A stretch of DNA of 30,986 nucleotides, from assembly GCA_030019325.1 (NCBI GenBank), contig JASEFB010000006.1, forward strand, positions 1-30,986, read 5' to 3'. How positions within the stretch are numbered: position 1 is the first letter of the stretch; every line of letters begins with the position of its first letter. The notes below the pieces were generated by a model, which made no database searches, was not told where the DNA came from, and worked only from the letters and a program-made list of their open reading frames with translations. Source of the DNA: an archaeon. GTDB taxonomy: Archaea; Halobacteriota; Syntropharchaeia; Alkanophagales; Methanospirareceae. Shown in pieces: positions 1 to 7,457 of this stretch. The position numbers were made by a program, and so were the translations under genes.

Positions 1-2
1 TG

Positions 3-1421
3 GTAGTATTGGTATATATTGGATTTTTGGATTTTCTACAGAGCTAAACAAATACAAAAGCGGTGGTCATCGTGCATGAGTGGCTGTCTGCGGGTATCAT
101 ATTCAGAAAAAAGGTTTTTGACCTTCCGTACCGCACTATCTTCGTTACCCATGCAACGTCGCATGGAAGAGCAGATAGTGCGGCGGGCGTTAATGTTGCG
201 ATGAAGGTTCGAGAGGGGTTGGCACAATGTCTTCGTGGAACGACCGTAAACGCTTACGAACGGGGTGTGCAGGCAACCCACTTCACGGAAATTGCGGCGG
301 CTGAACTGAGCGACCTCTTCGCTTCAGTATCCCAATCAGTTGCACATGAAGCTGCATACTATCTCGGCAAAGCGCCTGATATCGTTCTGACAAATGGCAT
401 TCGGATGCCTAAAGAAGTAGACTTCCATGAAATTCTAAAAATACACTCGTTGCATAAAGAGCGAATAGGGGAATTTATGCAGGCGATTCTTTCGCCCTAC
501 TACCACGTGGATGAGCGCGAGAGGTTGATCGTGATGACCTCCGGGAGGTACGAGTTGGTGAACAAGGGGTTTGACCTCTATATCAAAGCGTTGGCAAAGC
601 TAAATGAAGAACTGCGAGGCGTTGAAAATGACAAGCCGGTATATGCGTTCCTGCTGGTGCCCTCACGGACCAAGGGGCTGAATGAAAACGTGTTAATGGC
701 CACCGCGCAGTATCGCAGGCTTAGAAGCATGCTTGAACCTGTTTCTGAATATATCGGTGAGATACTGACACAGGCAATCGCACAGAACAACAGGTCCATT
801 CAGGATAAGAGCATAAAAGAGCTGCTAAGCAAGGATGTAACGATTCAGGAAATTTTAGAGGATGCTTTTGAGATCCCGGAAGCGTTAATGAGGAATACAT
901 TCCCTCCAATTGCCACGCATGATTATGATTATGAGAAAGATCCCTTGCTGGACCTGTGCTGGCAGTTAGGGCTAAGAAACAGGGAAGAGGATAACGTGAA
1001 AGTGATGATTGTACCATCGTATCTCAGCGCGAATCGGCGACCACTATACTTGAGCTATGTGGACTTTGTGAATGGGTGTGATGTTGGCATATTTCCAAGC
1101 AGATACGAGCCGTTTGGGTTGACTCCCGTTGAAGCTGCGGCAAATGGGTGCATAGCGGTCACGAGTGACCTTTCGGGCTTGGGCGAGGAACTCAGAGCTA
1201 TGGGGAAAGGTGAAGCGAAGGACGGGATTTATGTGCTGCCGCTTATGAATAAGAATGATGATGAAATTACCACTGCTTTGAAAGATTTCTTGATGCTTCT
1301 GAGAGCAATGCCGTATGAGGAACTTCTCGCATTGAAGAGGAAGGCGTATCAATTAGCAGGGAGGTTCTCATGGCAAGAGAAGATCGGGAACTATGTCGCA
1401 GCGGTTGAAAAGGTGGTTTAA
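3..1421 (+). CDS. Glycogen synthase, GT3 (eukaryote-type), 5' truncated, in-frame stop
   Basis: This is the C-terminal two thirds of a GT3 glycogen synthase, which transfers glucose from a nucleotide sugar to a growing glucan in the cytoplasm. Seen: HEWL at 75-86, then THAT, a VSQS segment, GRYELVNKG in the nucleotide-sugar region, and EPFGLTPVEAAANG near 1107-1150, which holds the family's C-terminal catalytic Glu. All match animal/yeast glycogen synthase in order and spacing. The GTG at 63 is not a credible start because HEWL lies well inside the family. The same frame upstream (3-44) reads VVLVYIGFLDFLQS, which resembles the helix before HEWL in GYS, but a TAA at 45-47 interrupts it. The gene therefore begins left of the window and is either broken by a nonsense mutation or affected by a base error. 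The next gene is another glycosyltransferase on the same strand. Confidence 0.85.
45..47 (+). other. In-frame TAA inside glycogen synthase
   Basis: The frame of the glycogen synthase stays open from the window start, hits TAA at 45-47, then continues with TNTKAVVIVHEWL. Homology appears to run through the stop, so this is a nonsense mutation, a base error, or the gene now starts at the downstream GTG 63 or 72 as a truncated protein. Confidence 0.5.
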
Positions 1422-1446
1422 GTTGAAAATTTTTTGTATATCACGT

Positions 1447-1497
1447 AAATTATATATACCCCAAAAATAGAGAGAATTTTGCTTCTGAACGAGGTGG
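1447..1497 (+). promoter_or_regulatory. TATA box and Shine-Dalgarno for the GT-A glycosyltransferase
   Basis: An AT-rich TATA-like stretch (AATTATATATA, about 1448-1458) lies about 45 bases ahead of the start. A strong GAGGTGG at 1491-1497 sits four bases before the TTG at 1502, which supports that non-ATG start. Confidence 0.55.
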
Positions 1498-1501
1498 AAA
1501 A

Positions 1502-2713
1502 TTGCTCAAGCCCGTAGTGTTAGAGAAAATAGAGAAAATAAAGCCTGTGGATATAGTAGTAGGGATCTCAGCGAAGAATGTGGACACCACAATAGTGCAC
1601 GTGATGAATGTGGCATCCACGGGTCTAATGGAGTTTTTGTCGGATTATAAGGGACTCGTGGTTGTATCCAATGGCTTTTCTACCGATAGGACTACTGAAC
1701 TTGCAGAACTGTTTGAACTCCCGAGGAAAGTATCTAAAATAGTTACCGAAGAGGTTGGCGAGGTGGGAAAGGGGAGTGCTATCAGAACGGTTTTCGAGGT
1801 AGCCAAGCATGCTGAAGCCGATACGGTGATATTGCTCGATGGGGACTTGCTGAGTGTACGTCCGCAGTGGATCGAACACCTGGGGCAGCCGCCCATATAT
1901 GGTACTGCAGACCTTGTCGTTCCTTATTATGTCCGATACAAGTATGATGGTATAATAACAAACAATCTCGCGTATCCACTGACGAGGGCACTGTATGGCG
2001 TACATCTCAGGCAGCCAATTGGTGGTGACTATGGCGTGTCCGCTGAGTTTTCACGTAGGCTTTTGGACCATCCTCTCTTCCCTTATCACTTTGGCATCGA
2101 TATCTTTATGACTACGGTTGCGGCTGCTGAGGAGGTAGGTATTCAGGAGGTACTTCTTGGATTGAAATTACACGAGTCCACCACGAAGTACATCGATCCC
2201 GGTACGCACCTAACACCCATGTTCAGAGAGGTAGTTGGCACGATGCTGGACTTGATGATGTATTATGAGGATGCATGGAAGAATGGATATGTATATAGAA
2301 AAATAAGCAGGGTGAAAGCCAAGTACCATGGTCAAAAACCAACCCCAATAACCGTAGATATCGGAAAAGTGGATACGATGTTCAAACAGGGATACAAGGA
2401 CTTTAAGAACCTTATAGCCGCGAGTATCGCGAATGATATTCTTAAGGAGCTGGAAAAGGCAGCTCAAAAAGAGCCCGTGGATCTTCCACCGGAGTTGTGG
2501 GCAAAGATCGTGTACAATATGGCAGCCGCGTATAAGAAAAATGGGGAGAAAAGAACCAATATACTCGACGCTTTAAGGATACTCTGGTTAGGGCGATTTA
2601 CGAGCTATGTAAATGAGACAAAGGATATGGAAACGAAAGAAGCAGAGAGAGCGATAGAGAAACAGGCGGAGATCTTCGAGCAGGAAAGAGATTATTTAAT
2701 ATCCATCTATTAG
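1502..2713 (+). CDS. GT-A fold glycosyltransferase, glycosylglycerate synthase-like
   Basis: A 403-aa GT-A family glycosyltransferase. Seen: a hydrophobic beta strand and nucleotide-binding start (VDIVVGISAKN, residues 16-26), KGSAIR at 90-95, a DxD-type metal/nucleotide site LLDGDLL at 111-117, and RQPIGGDYG near 170-178. The order KG.., DGD.., QP(I/L)GG resembles mannosylglycerate and glucosyl-3-phosphoglycerate synthases (GT78/GT81), which make the compatible solutes mannosyl- or glucosylglycerate. That substrate is inferred from motif likeness only; other nucleotide-sugar transferases are possible. The long C-terminal part (about 280-403) is helical and charged. No membrane segments are visible. 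The TTG start is chosen because GAGGTGG precedes it at the right distance. It follows the glycogen synthase by 80 bases but has its own TATA box. Confidence 0.75.
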   Translation: MLKPVVLEKIEKIKPVDIVVGISAKNVDTTIVHVMNVASTGLMEFLSDYKGLVVVSNGFSTDRTTELAELFELPRKVSKIVTEEVGEVGKGSAIRTVFEVAKHAEADTVILLDGDLLSVRPQWIEHLGQPPIYGTADLVVPYYVRYKYDGIITNNLAYPLTRALYGVHLRQPIGGDYGVSAEFSRRLLDHPLFPYHFGIDIFMTTVAAAEEVGIQEVLLGLKLHESTTKYIDPGTHLTPMFREVVGTMLDLMMYYEDAWKNGYVYRKISRVKAKYHGQKPTPITVDIGKVDTMFKQGYKDFKNLIAASIANDILKELEKAAQKEPVDLPPELWAKIVYNMAAAYKKNGEKRTNILDALRILWLGRFTSYVNETKDMETKEAERAIEKQAEIFEQERDYLISIY

Positions 2714-2805
2714 CATAACTAATAAACCCATACCCAATATTTCTTTGGATAATAGGTAGATTCTTCGCACCATCTCTCTATTTTAGAATGGCCAGAATGG
2801 GTTGA

Positions 2806-2855
2806 TAAATATTTAAATAGGGGGAAGGAGTATACAAATCAAATTCAGGAGGTGG
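2806..2855 (+). promoter_or_regulatory. Promoter and RBS of small winged-helix gene
   Basis: AAATATTTAAATAG (about 2807-2820) is a good archaeal TATA box. AGGAGGTGG at 2847-2855 overlaps the GTG at 2852 and points to the ATG at 2861 as the true start. Confidence 0.6.
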
Positions 2856-2860
2856 AAGGA

Positions 2861-3079
2861 ATGGCGGGGGAAATCTCAGGGAACACAAAAAAGGTGTATG
2901 AGGCGATGGCGGCGATAGGTGCACGAGGTGAGGAAAAGGCAAAGAACATGGAGGATATTGTACGGGAAGCAAAGATCCCGAAGGGCGCGGTAGCGAACAG
3001 CATAAACGAGTTGATAAAGAAGAAACTGGTGAAGAGGAAAGCGGGAGAAAAAACCGCGCGATACTACATAATTAAATGA
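2861..3079 (+). CDS. Small winged-helix DNA-binding-like protein
   Basis: A 72-aa soluble basic protein. The middle part (KNMEDIVREAKIPKG then AVANSINELIKKKLV) has the helix-turn-helix pattern of a winged helix, followed by a short wing (KRKAGEKTARYYIIK). This fits a single-domain transcription regulator that would bind DNA as a dimer; the target is unknown. The ATG at 2861 is preferred to the GTG at 2852 because the Shine-Dalgarno sequence overlaps the latter. It ends 16 bases before the methyltransferase, which has its own strong ribosome site, so the two are probably one transcript. Confidence 0.7.
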   Translation: MAGEISGNTKKVYEAMAAIGARGEEKAKNMEDIVREAKIPKGAVANSINELIKKKLVKRKAGEKTARYYIIK

Positions 3080-3095
3080 TCCGGGAGGGGTTAAA

Positions 3096-3893
3096 ATGGA
3101 CAAGAAGTTATATTATCTCCCCGGCTATTATGATCTTGCATTTTCTTACGATGTCTCCGGGGAGATAAAATTTTTTGCCGAGTGTTTCAAGAGATACGCT
3201 GACTTTGACGTGAGACGAATTTTAGAGCCTGCTTGTGGCAGTGGACGACTCTTAATACCCTTAGCGCGGTGCGGCTATTACGTCGTTGGCTATGATATAA
3301 GTGAGGAGATGGTTGCTTACACGAGGGATAAGATAGGGAAGGCGGGTTTATCACAGAGCGCTGAGGTGGTTCTCGGAGATATGAGGACAGCGAGATTCAA
3401 AGATACCTTCGATGCCGCACTCAATCTCTTGAATACCATCGGGTATCTCATCTCAGATGATGACATCCTGAGCCATTTCAATGCGATGTCTTTTTCGCTT
3501 CGAACGGGTGGGCTCTACATTGTGGAACTCTCCTGTGCCAATGAGAATCAAAAAATTGATGAAACGCCTGATGATACCTGGGTTGCGGAGCAAGATGGCA
3601 TTAAAATTCAAACGACGTGGCATACAGAGAGGTATGATATCGCACAGAAGAGGAAGCACAATATCTGCAAGATGAGGATAGAAGATGAAAAAACGAGCAC
3701 GAGGTTTATGTTTATAGAACCACATATCATGAGGCTCTGGTTCTTTGATGACTTTAAGCGATTGAGTAGAGCGGGCGGATTTGTGCTTAAGGCGATCTAT
3801 AATCAGAACTTTGAACTCGTCCCGCTCGAGTCACACATCTGTGGCGAGCTGGGCAATCTTTACTTCATTCTGAAGAAGGAATCAGAAGCATAG
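3096..3893 (+). CDS. Class I SAM-dependent methyltransferase
   Basis: A 265-aa class I (Rossmann-fold) methyltransferase. Motif I is EPACGSGR at residues 44-51; the acidic residue that binds the ribose follows in VVGYDIS, and VVLGDMR and FDAALNLLNTIGYL match motifs II-III and post-I. The C-terminal half has alternating strands (HIMRLWFFDDF, GFVLKAIY) typical of the small-molecule methyltransferases related to UbiE/TehB. The substrate cannot be named from sequence. GGGAGGGG at 3081-3088 gives a well-placed ribosome site for the ATG. It lies directly after the winged-helix gene and ahead of a hairpin-containing leader of the MscS gene. Confidence 0.85.
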   Translation: MDKKLYYLPGYYDLAFSYDVSGEIKFFAECFKRYADFDVRRILEPACGSGRLLIPLARCGYYVVGYDISEEMVAYTRDKIGKAGLSQSAEVVLGDMRTARFKDTFDAALNLLNTIGYLISDDDILSHFNAMSFSLRTGGLYIVELSCANENQKIDETPDDTWVAEQDGIKIQTTWHTERYDIAQKRKHNICKMRIEDEKTSTRFMFIEPHIMRLWFFDDFKRLSRAGGFVLKAIYNQNFELVPLESHICGELGNLYFILKKESEA

Positions 3894-3945
3894 TGGAGAA
3901 ATCATATATATGTATGTGTATTATTAAATTCATTCATCTGGGGAT

Positions 3946-3981
3946 CTTCAGAACCTTCGGTTCGAGGCGAAGCTTCTGAAG
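3946..3981 (+). promoter_or_regulatory. Hairpin immediately upstream of the mscS ribosome site
   Basis: CTTCAGAA (3946-3953) pairs with TTCTGAAG (3974-3981), and inside it CTTCG (3955-3959) pairs with CGAAG (3968-3972), with one C-C mismatch and an 8-base loop. The stem ends right at the GAGGTG of the next gene. It has no T-run after it, so it could be a 5' leader structure rather than a terminator. Confidence 0.5.
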
Positions 3982-3986
3982 AAGAG

Positions 3987-5039
3987 GTGAAATACGAAAA
4001 GATGGAACTTGAATGGCTGATCAGGTACGGGCGAGAACTTTTAACTCCGATAATGGTTCTTTTAGCCACCATTTTCTTCGCTTTCCTCTCTTCTTTTATC
4101 TTCAAAAGATTTCTTTTAAGGTTTACTGAAAAAACAAAAACGGAATTAGACGATAAGATATTGAAGGCATTAAAGAAGCCTATATTCTGGATAATATTAT
4201 TATCCGGGGTTTATATTGCGATAAAATCTTTTGAGTCTCTCTCTACATACATGGAATTCGTGGATAAAATAATCAAGATTTTAGCTATTCTTATCGGGTT
4301 ATATGTGGGTATAAAAGTTGTAGGAGGTATTGTATGGTGGTATGCGAGGAGAGAAGAAAGGGTATATAAAACGTTTGCTGGCGTTAAGAACCTCGTAAAT
4401 GTATTCATCTACATATTTGCAATTTTATTAGTCCTGCATACGCTCGGCTATGACGTAACGGCTTTGGCAGCTGGTCTCGGTATAGCTGCACTGGCAGTTG
4501 CCTTAGCATTCCAGTCTACGCTTTCTAATTTCTTCGCTGGAATTTATATCACCGCGGAGAGAAGTGTGAAGATAGGCGATTATGTGGAGCTTGAGAATGG
4601 CTTGGGAGGATTTGTAGTGGAAATAGGATGGCGGTCTACGAAAATAAGGACTTTGCCAAACAACATCGTCGTGATACCAAATTCTAAGCTTGCAGAAAGC
4701 ATCATAACGGATTATTATGCTCTGGATAAGGAAATTGGAGTTGTAATACCCTGTGGTGTTAGCTATGCTTCCGATTTGGAGAAAGTGGAACGGGTTACGA
4801 TAGAAGTGGCGAAGCGAGTATTAAAAAATGTAGAAGGAGGAGTTTCAAATTTCGAGCCTTTCATACGCTATAATAAATTCGGCAATTCAAACATAGAATT
4901 TAACGTCATTCTCCGTGTGAAAGAATTTACAAATAAGTTTTTAATAATACATGAGTTCATGAAAGAGCTTAAGAAAGCGTATGATAAGGAGGGCATAGAA
5001 ATTGCTTATCCATGCACGAATGTGTATATGAGGACGTGA
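3987..5039 (+). CDS. Small-conductance mechanosensitive channel, MscS family
   Basis: A 350-aa integral membrane channel that would release solutes on hypo-osmotic shock. Seen: about four to five hydrophobic segments in residues 15-180, the last (AALAAGLGIAALAVALAFQSTLSNFFAGIYI) being the glycine/alanine-rich pore helix TM3 typical of MscS. It is followed by the beta domain (VKIGDYVEL..GGFVVEIGWRSTKIRTLPNNIVVIPN), the best family signature. The C-terminal part (about 250-350) matches the alpha/beta domain. Length is near that of archaeal MscS homologues (about 350). The start is uncertain: GTG 3987 lacks a clear ribosome site, whereas ATG 4002 has GAGGTG 12 bases upstream. A channel of this kind next to a possible compatible-solute glycosyltransferase would fit osmotic adaptation, but that link is inference. 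Confidence 0.9.
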   Translation: MKYEKMELEWLIRYGRELLTPIMVLLATIFFAFLSSFIFKRFLLRFTEKTKTELDDKILKALKKPIFWIILLSGVYIAIKSFESLSTYMEFVDKIIKILAILIGLYVGIKVVGGIVWWYARREERVYKTFAGVKNLVNVFIYIFAILLVLHTLGYDVTALAAGLGIAALAVALAFQSTLSNFFAGIYITAERSVKIGDYVELENGLGGFVVEIGWRSTKIRTLPNNIVVIPNSKLAESIITDYYALDKEIGVVIPCGVSYASDLEKVERVTIEVAKRVLKNVEGGVSNFEPFIRYNKFGNSNIEFNVILRVKEFTNKFLIIHEFMKELKKAYDKEGIEIAYPCTNVYMRT

Positions 5040-5124
5040 ATTAAAAGGCGATAGAAGAGATTGTCAGGGAGCCATCAAACTCACGAAGAATTAATATAGC
5101 GGATTCCTACTTCATGAGATAGCT

Positions 5125-6345
5125 ATGATTACCATATTAACACTCTTTTCAGTCTTTATACTGATTGCGATAAGGGAGATAGGCACTATCAGACTTCAAA
5201 TATGGCAGATTATGCTCTTTGGCGCGCTCACCGTCCTGATAACAGGGCAGATTTCACCACTCGATGCGTTGCAATCGATAAACTTTGATGTCATTTTATT
5301 TCTCTTCGGCATGTTCGCCGTCGGACAAGCATTAGAAGAAAGTGGATACTTAGCGCAGATATCGCATACCTTATTTGGAAAAGCAAAATCCGCAGACCAA
5401 CTTGTCTTATCTATGCTGTTTGGGTTCGGTATGCTTTCCGCACTTTTAATGAATGATACCATGGCGATTATCGGCACACCGATCGTTTTGCTCCTTGCGA
5501 AGAAGCATCGAATTGCTCCAAAACCATTGCTCCTGGCACTTGCGTTTGCGATTACAATCGGCAGTGTTATGAGTCCAATAGGGAATCCGCAAAATATACT
5601 GGTCGCAATTACTCTTAAAAACCCATTCATCACGTTCTTTACATATCTGGCGGTGCCCACGTTTATAAATCTATTCTTGGCGTTTCTTTTATTGAAAATT
5701 TTCTATCGCGACGATTTTACCGGGAAGAACTTCACATTCGATCCTCCCGAGGTTGTAAAAGACCCCAAACTCGCCACATTATGTAAAGTAGCTCTATCTT
5801 TGATAATAGTCTTGATTGGAGTAAAGATGGCGATGGCGTTTTTGAATGTTACGGTGGATTTCAGGTTGACCTATATCGCTTTGATTGGAGCATTACCCGT
5901 GCTGATGAGCGAGAAACGGGCAAAAATCATTCGAGCTATAGACTGGCACACGCTTATCTTCTTTGCCGCACTGTTTGTCTTAATGCAAAGCGTTTGGAAC
6001 AGTGGATTTTTTCAAGCTCTCTTGATGGATCTCAATCTCAACATCACCTCAATTCCCGTAATCCTCGCGATAAGTGTGCTCCTCTCTCAGCTCATCTCCA
6101 ATGTGCCACTGGTTGCCCTTTATCTTCCCCTCTTAATCCATGCAGGCGCGTCGACCAAAGAGATGATGGCTCTGGCAGCGGGCAGCACAATCGCAGGGAA
6201 CATGCTCATCTTAGGAGCCGCATCGAATGTCATCATTATTCAAAATGCGGAGAAGAAAGGAGAAACATTGACCTTTGTAGATTTTGCAAAGATAGGTATC
6301 CCGCTTACACTCATTAATACTATGGTCTATTATCTGAGCTTCTAA
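5125..6345 (+). CDS. ArsB/NhaD-type ion transporter (IT superfamily)
   Basis: A 406-aa polytopic membrane protein with roughly ten to eleven hydrophobic segments. Diagnostic features are FDVILFLFGMFAVGQALEESG in the first half, LLMNDTMAIIGTP, and the re-entrant loop SPIGNPQN near residue 150; a second pseudo-repeat has LISNVPLVALYLP and GAASNVIII near the C terminus. This arrangement belongs to the ArsB/NhaD/SLC13 ion-transporter superfamily. Archaeal proteins of this length are usually annotated as arsenite/anion permeases or Na+/H+ antiporters; the substrate cannot be told here. No ribosome site is visible; a TATA-like AATATAGC about 33 bases upstream suggests a leaderless transcript. It stands alone between the MscS and MFS genes. 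Confidence 0.85.
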   Translation: MITILTLFSVFILIAIREIGTIRLQIWQIMLFGALTVLITGQISPLDALQSINFDVILFLFGMFAVGQALEESGYLAQISHTLFGKAKSADQLVLSMLFGFGMLSALLMNDTMAIIGTPIVLLLAKKHRIAPKPLLLALAFAITIGSVMSPIGNPQNILVAITLKNPFITFFTYLAVPTFINLFLAFLLLKIFYRDDFTGKNFTFDPPEVVKDPKLATLCKVALSLIIVLIGVKMAMAFLNVTVDFRLTYIALIGALPVLMSEKRAKIIRAIDWHTLIFFAALFVLMQSVWNSGFFQALLMDLNLNITSIPVILAISVLLSQLISNVPLVALYLPLLIHAGASTKEMMALAAGSTIAGNMLILGAASNVIIIQNAEKKGETLTFVDFAKIGIPLTLINTMVYYLSF

Positions 6346-6442
6346 GTTAGGCCCGGTTAAGGGTGTGCAAGTACAAAAGCACGAAGATGATGAACACGCT
6401 CTCCGGAAAGCAATGCTAAATCGTGGATGCTCCATACGAGCG

Positions 6443-6460
6443 CTAAACTTTAAATATAGC
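6443..6460 (+). promoter_or_regulatory. TATA box upstream of the MFS gene
   Basis: CTTTAAATATAGC is a good archaeal TATA match about 100 bases ahead of the MFS start. The leader between them contains two purine-rich ribosome-like sites (AGGAGGT near 6514 and GAGGTG at 6544-6549); only the second is well placed for the ATG at 6556. Confidence 0.45.
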
Positions 6461-6555
6461 AAATTCTTCTCTCTAAGTATAGGATATCCATCACGCATCC
6501 CTGTGCTCTCATCAGGAGGTATCTCTTTAGATGAACCGTAAAGAGGTGAAGGAAG

Positions 6556-7119
6556 ATGAAGAAATTGTATTTACTCTGCATATCCCTGATGCCGTTTATG
6601 ATTTGCTCTGGCATGATATACTCAATTTTTTCACTCTACCTTTGGGAATTGGGGATGTCCATAACACAAATTGGGATCGTATACACGGCAAGTTCAGTAT
6701 CAGGGATTATTTTCGCACCCTTTTTCGGGAGATTATCGGATAGAGTGGGACGAAAGCCAATTATAATTCTTTCCATGGCTTCCTTCTCCTTGGTATTCCT
6801 CTTATATTCTCTCTCCCGATCTTTTTTGCACATAATCTCGGTCCTGATACTGGAAGGCGGAATGTGGGCGGCATTTGGAGCTGTCACGCCTGCATTTATT
6901 GCTGATATAGCAAAGGAAAGAGAGAGAGGAGAATACATGGGGATATACAACCAAGCATGGTATGCCGGGTGGGCAATAGGTCCTTTCTTAGGCGGTTTTT
7001 TGGCTGATTCCATCGGCTTCAGGCTTTCATACCTTATTTGTTCAATTGTGCTCCTGATGGGGCTATTTCTTGTAATGACCTTTGTAAGAGAAGAAGGGGG
7101 AAAGGAGGATAGTAAATGA
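6556..7119 (+). CDS. Half-size (six-TM) MFS transporter-like protein
   Basis: A 187-aa membrane protein equal to the N-terminal half of a major facilitator superfamily transporter. Seen: six hydrophobic segments, with the MFS loop 2-3 signature GRLSDRVGRKP between TM2 and TM3, and motif-C-like glycine-rich sequence (GWAIGPFLGGFLADSIG) in TM5. Full MFS proteins are about 400 aa with twelve segments; this one stops after TM6 with a hydrophilic tail (VREEGGKEDSK). The stop overlaps the next ATG (ATGA), so it looks like a designed end with a coupled partner rather than random truncation. It may act as a homodimer or be a stable relic of a longer gene. GAGGTG at 6544-6549 supports the chosen start. 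Confidence 0.75.
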   Translation: MKKLYLLCISLMPFMICSGMIYSIFSLYLWELGMSITQIGIVYTASSVSGIIFAPFFGRLSDRVGRKPIIILSMASFSLVFLLYSLSRSFLHIISVLILEGGMWAAFGAVTPAFIADIAKERERGEYMGIYNQAWYAGWAIGPFLGGFLADSIGFRLSYLICSIVLLMGLFLVMTFVREEGGKEDSK

Positions 7120-7319
7120 TAGAGGGGGAGAAACTGGTCTTGAGAAGGAGCGAGTCCGGAAAGGGCGTGTACATGACTATACCAAAGACACGATTGATGT
7201 TAATAGCGAGTGAGGAAGATTTTAGAAAATTCTGTGATAACCAGCAAGTTTACATACCGTTTGAAGTTGGGGATAGAGATACCCTATTCCATGAGATAAA
7301 CATACGCATCGGTGGTTAA
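7116..7319 (+). CDS. Conserved-looking 67-aa protein coupled to half MFS
   Basis: I do not recognise the family. It is a 67-aa soluble protein with no membrane segment, containing alternating strand-like stretches (KLVLRRSESGKGVYMTIPKTRLMLIA) and a short helix (SEEDFRKFCDNQQ). The ATG overlaps the stop of the six-TM MFS gene by four bases, so translation is probably coupled and it may be a soluble partner. A GGAGG stretch sits just ahead in the end of the MFS gene, a good ribosome site. Confidence 0.55.
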   Translation: MIEGEKLVLRRSESGKGVYMTIPKTRLMLIASEEDFRKFCDNQQVYIPFEVGDRDTLFHEINIRIGG

Positions 7320-7398
7320 TTAGGTTAATTGCCAGCTAGTCTTCACTTTCGCACTTTTGAATATAAGTAAGCCTCTAAGTTGAGCGGGAAAAAAGCGG

Positions 7399-7454
7399 TA
7401 AATATTTATGCTTTGAGTTTATACGTTTGTCATAACAAAAAGAGGAGATCGGGG
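7399..7454 (+). promoter_or_regulatory. Promoter and RBS of flavoprotein disulfide reductase
   Basis: AAATATTTATGC at 7399-7410 is a TATA box, and the purine-rich AGAGGAG...GGGG at 7441-7454 precedes the ATG at 7458. The upstream GTG/TTG-type starts near 7380 would place the promoter inside the gene, so 7458 is preferred. Confidence 0.6.
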
Positions 7455-7457
7455 AAA

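Noticed and set aside
5196..5660. 154-codon minus-strand frame inside the transporter gene
   Set aside because: It is the complement of a well-supported membrane protein and shows the Ser/Asn-rich composition of an antisense shadow.
6531..6743. Open frame of 70 codons just before and within the MFS gene
   Set aside because: It overlaps the clearly membrane-type MFS frame, and its protein has no pattern; only the AGGAGGT far upstream could support it.
7380..7457. Upstream start for the flavoprotein giving 26 more residues
   Set aside because: The TATA box lies within this part and a ribosome site precedes the ATG at 7458; the FAD motif starts right after it.
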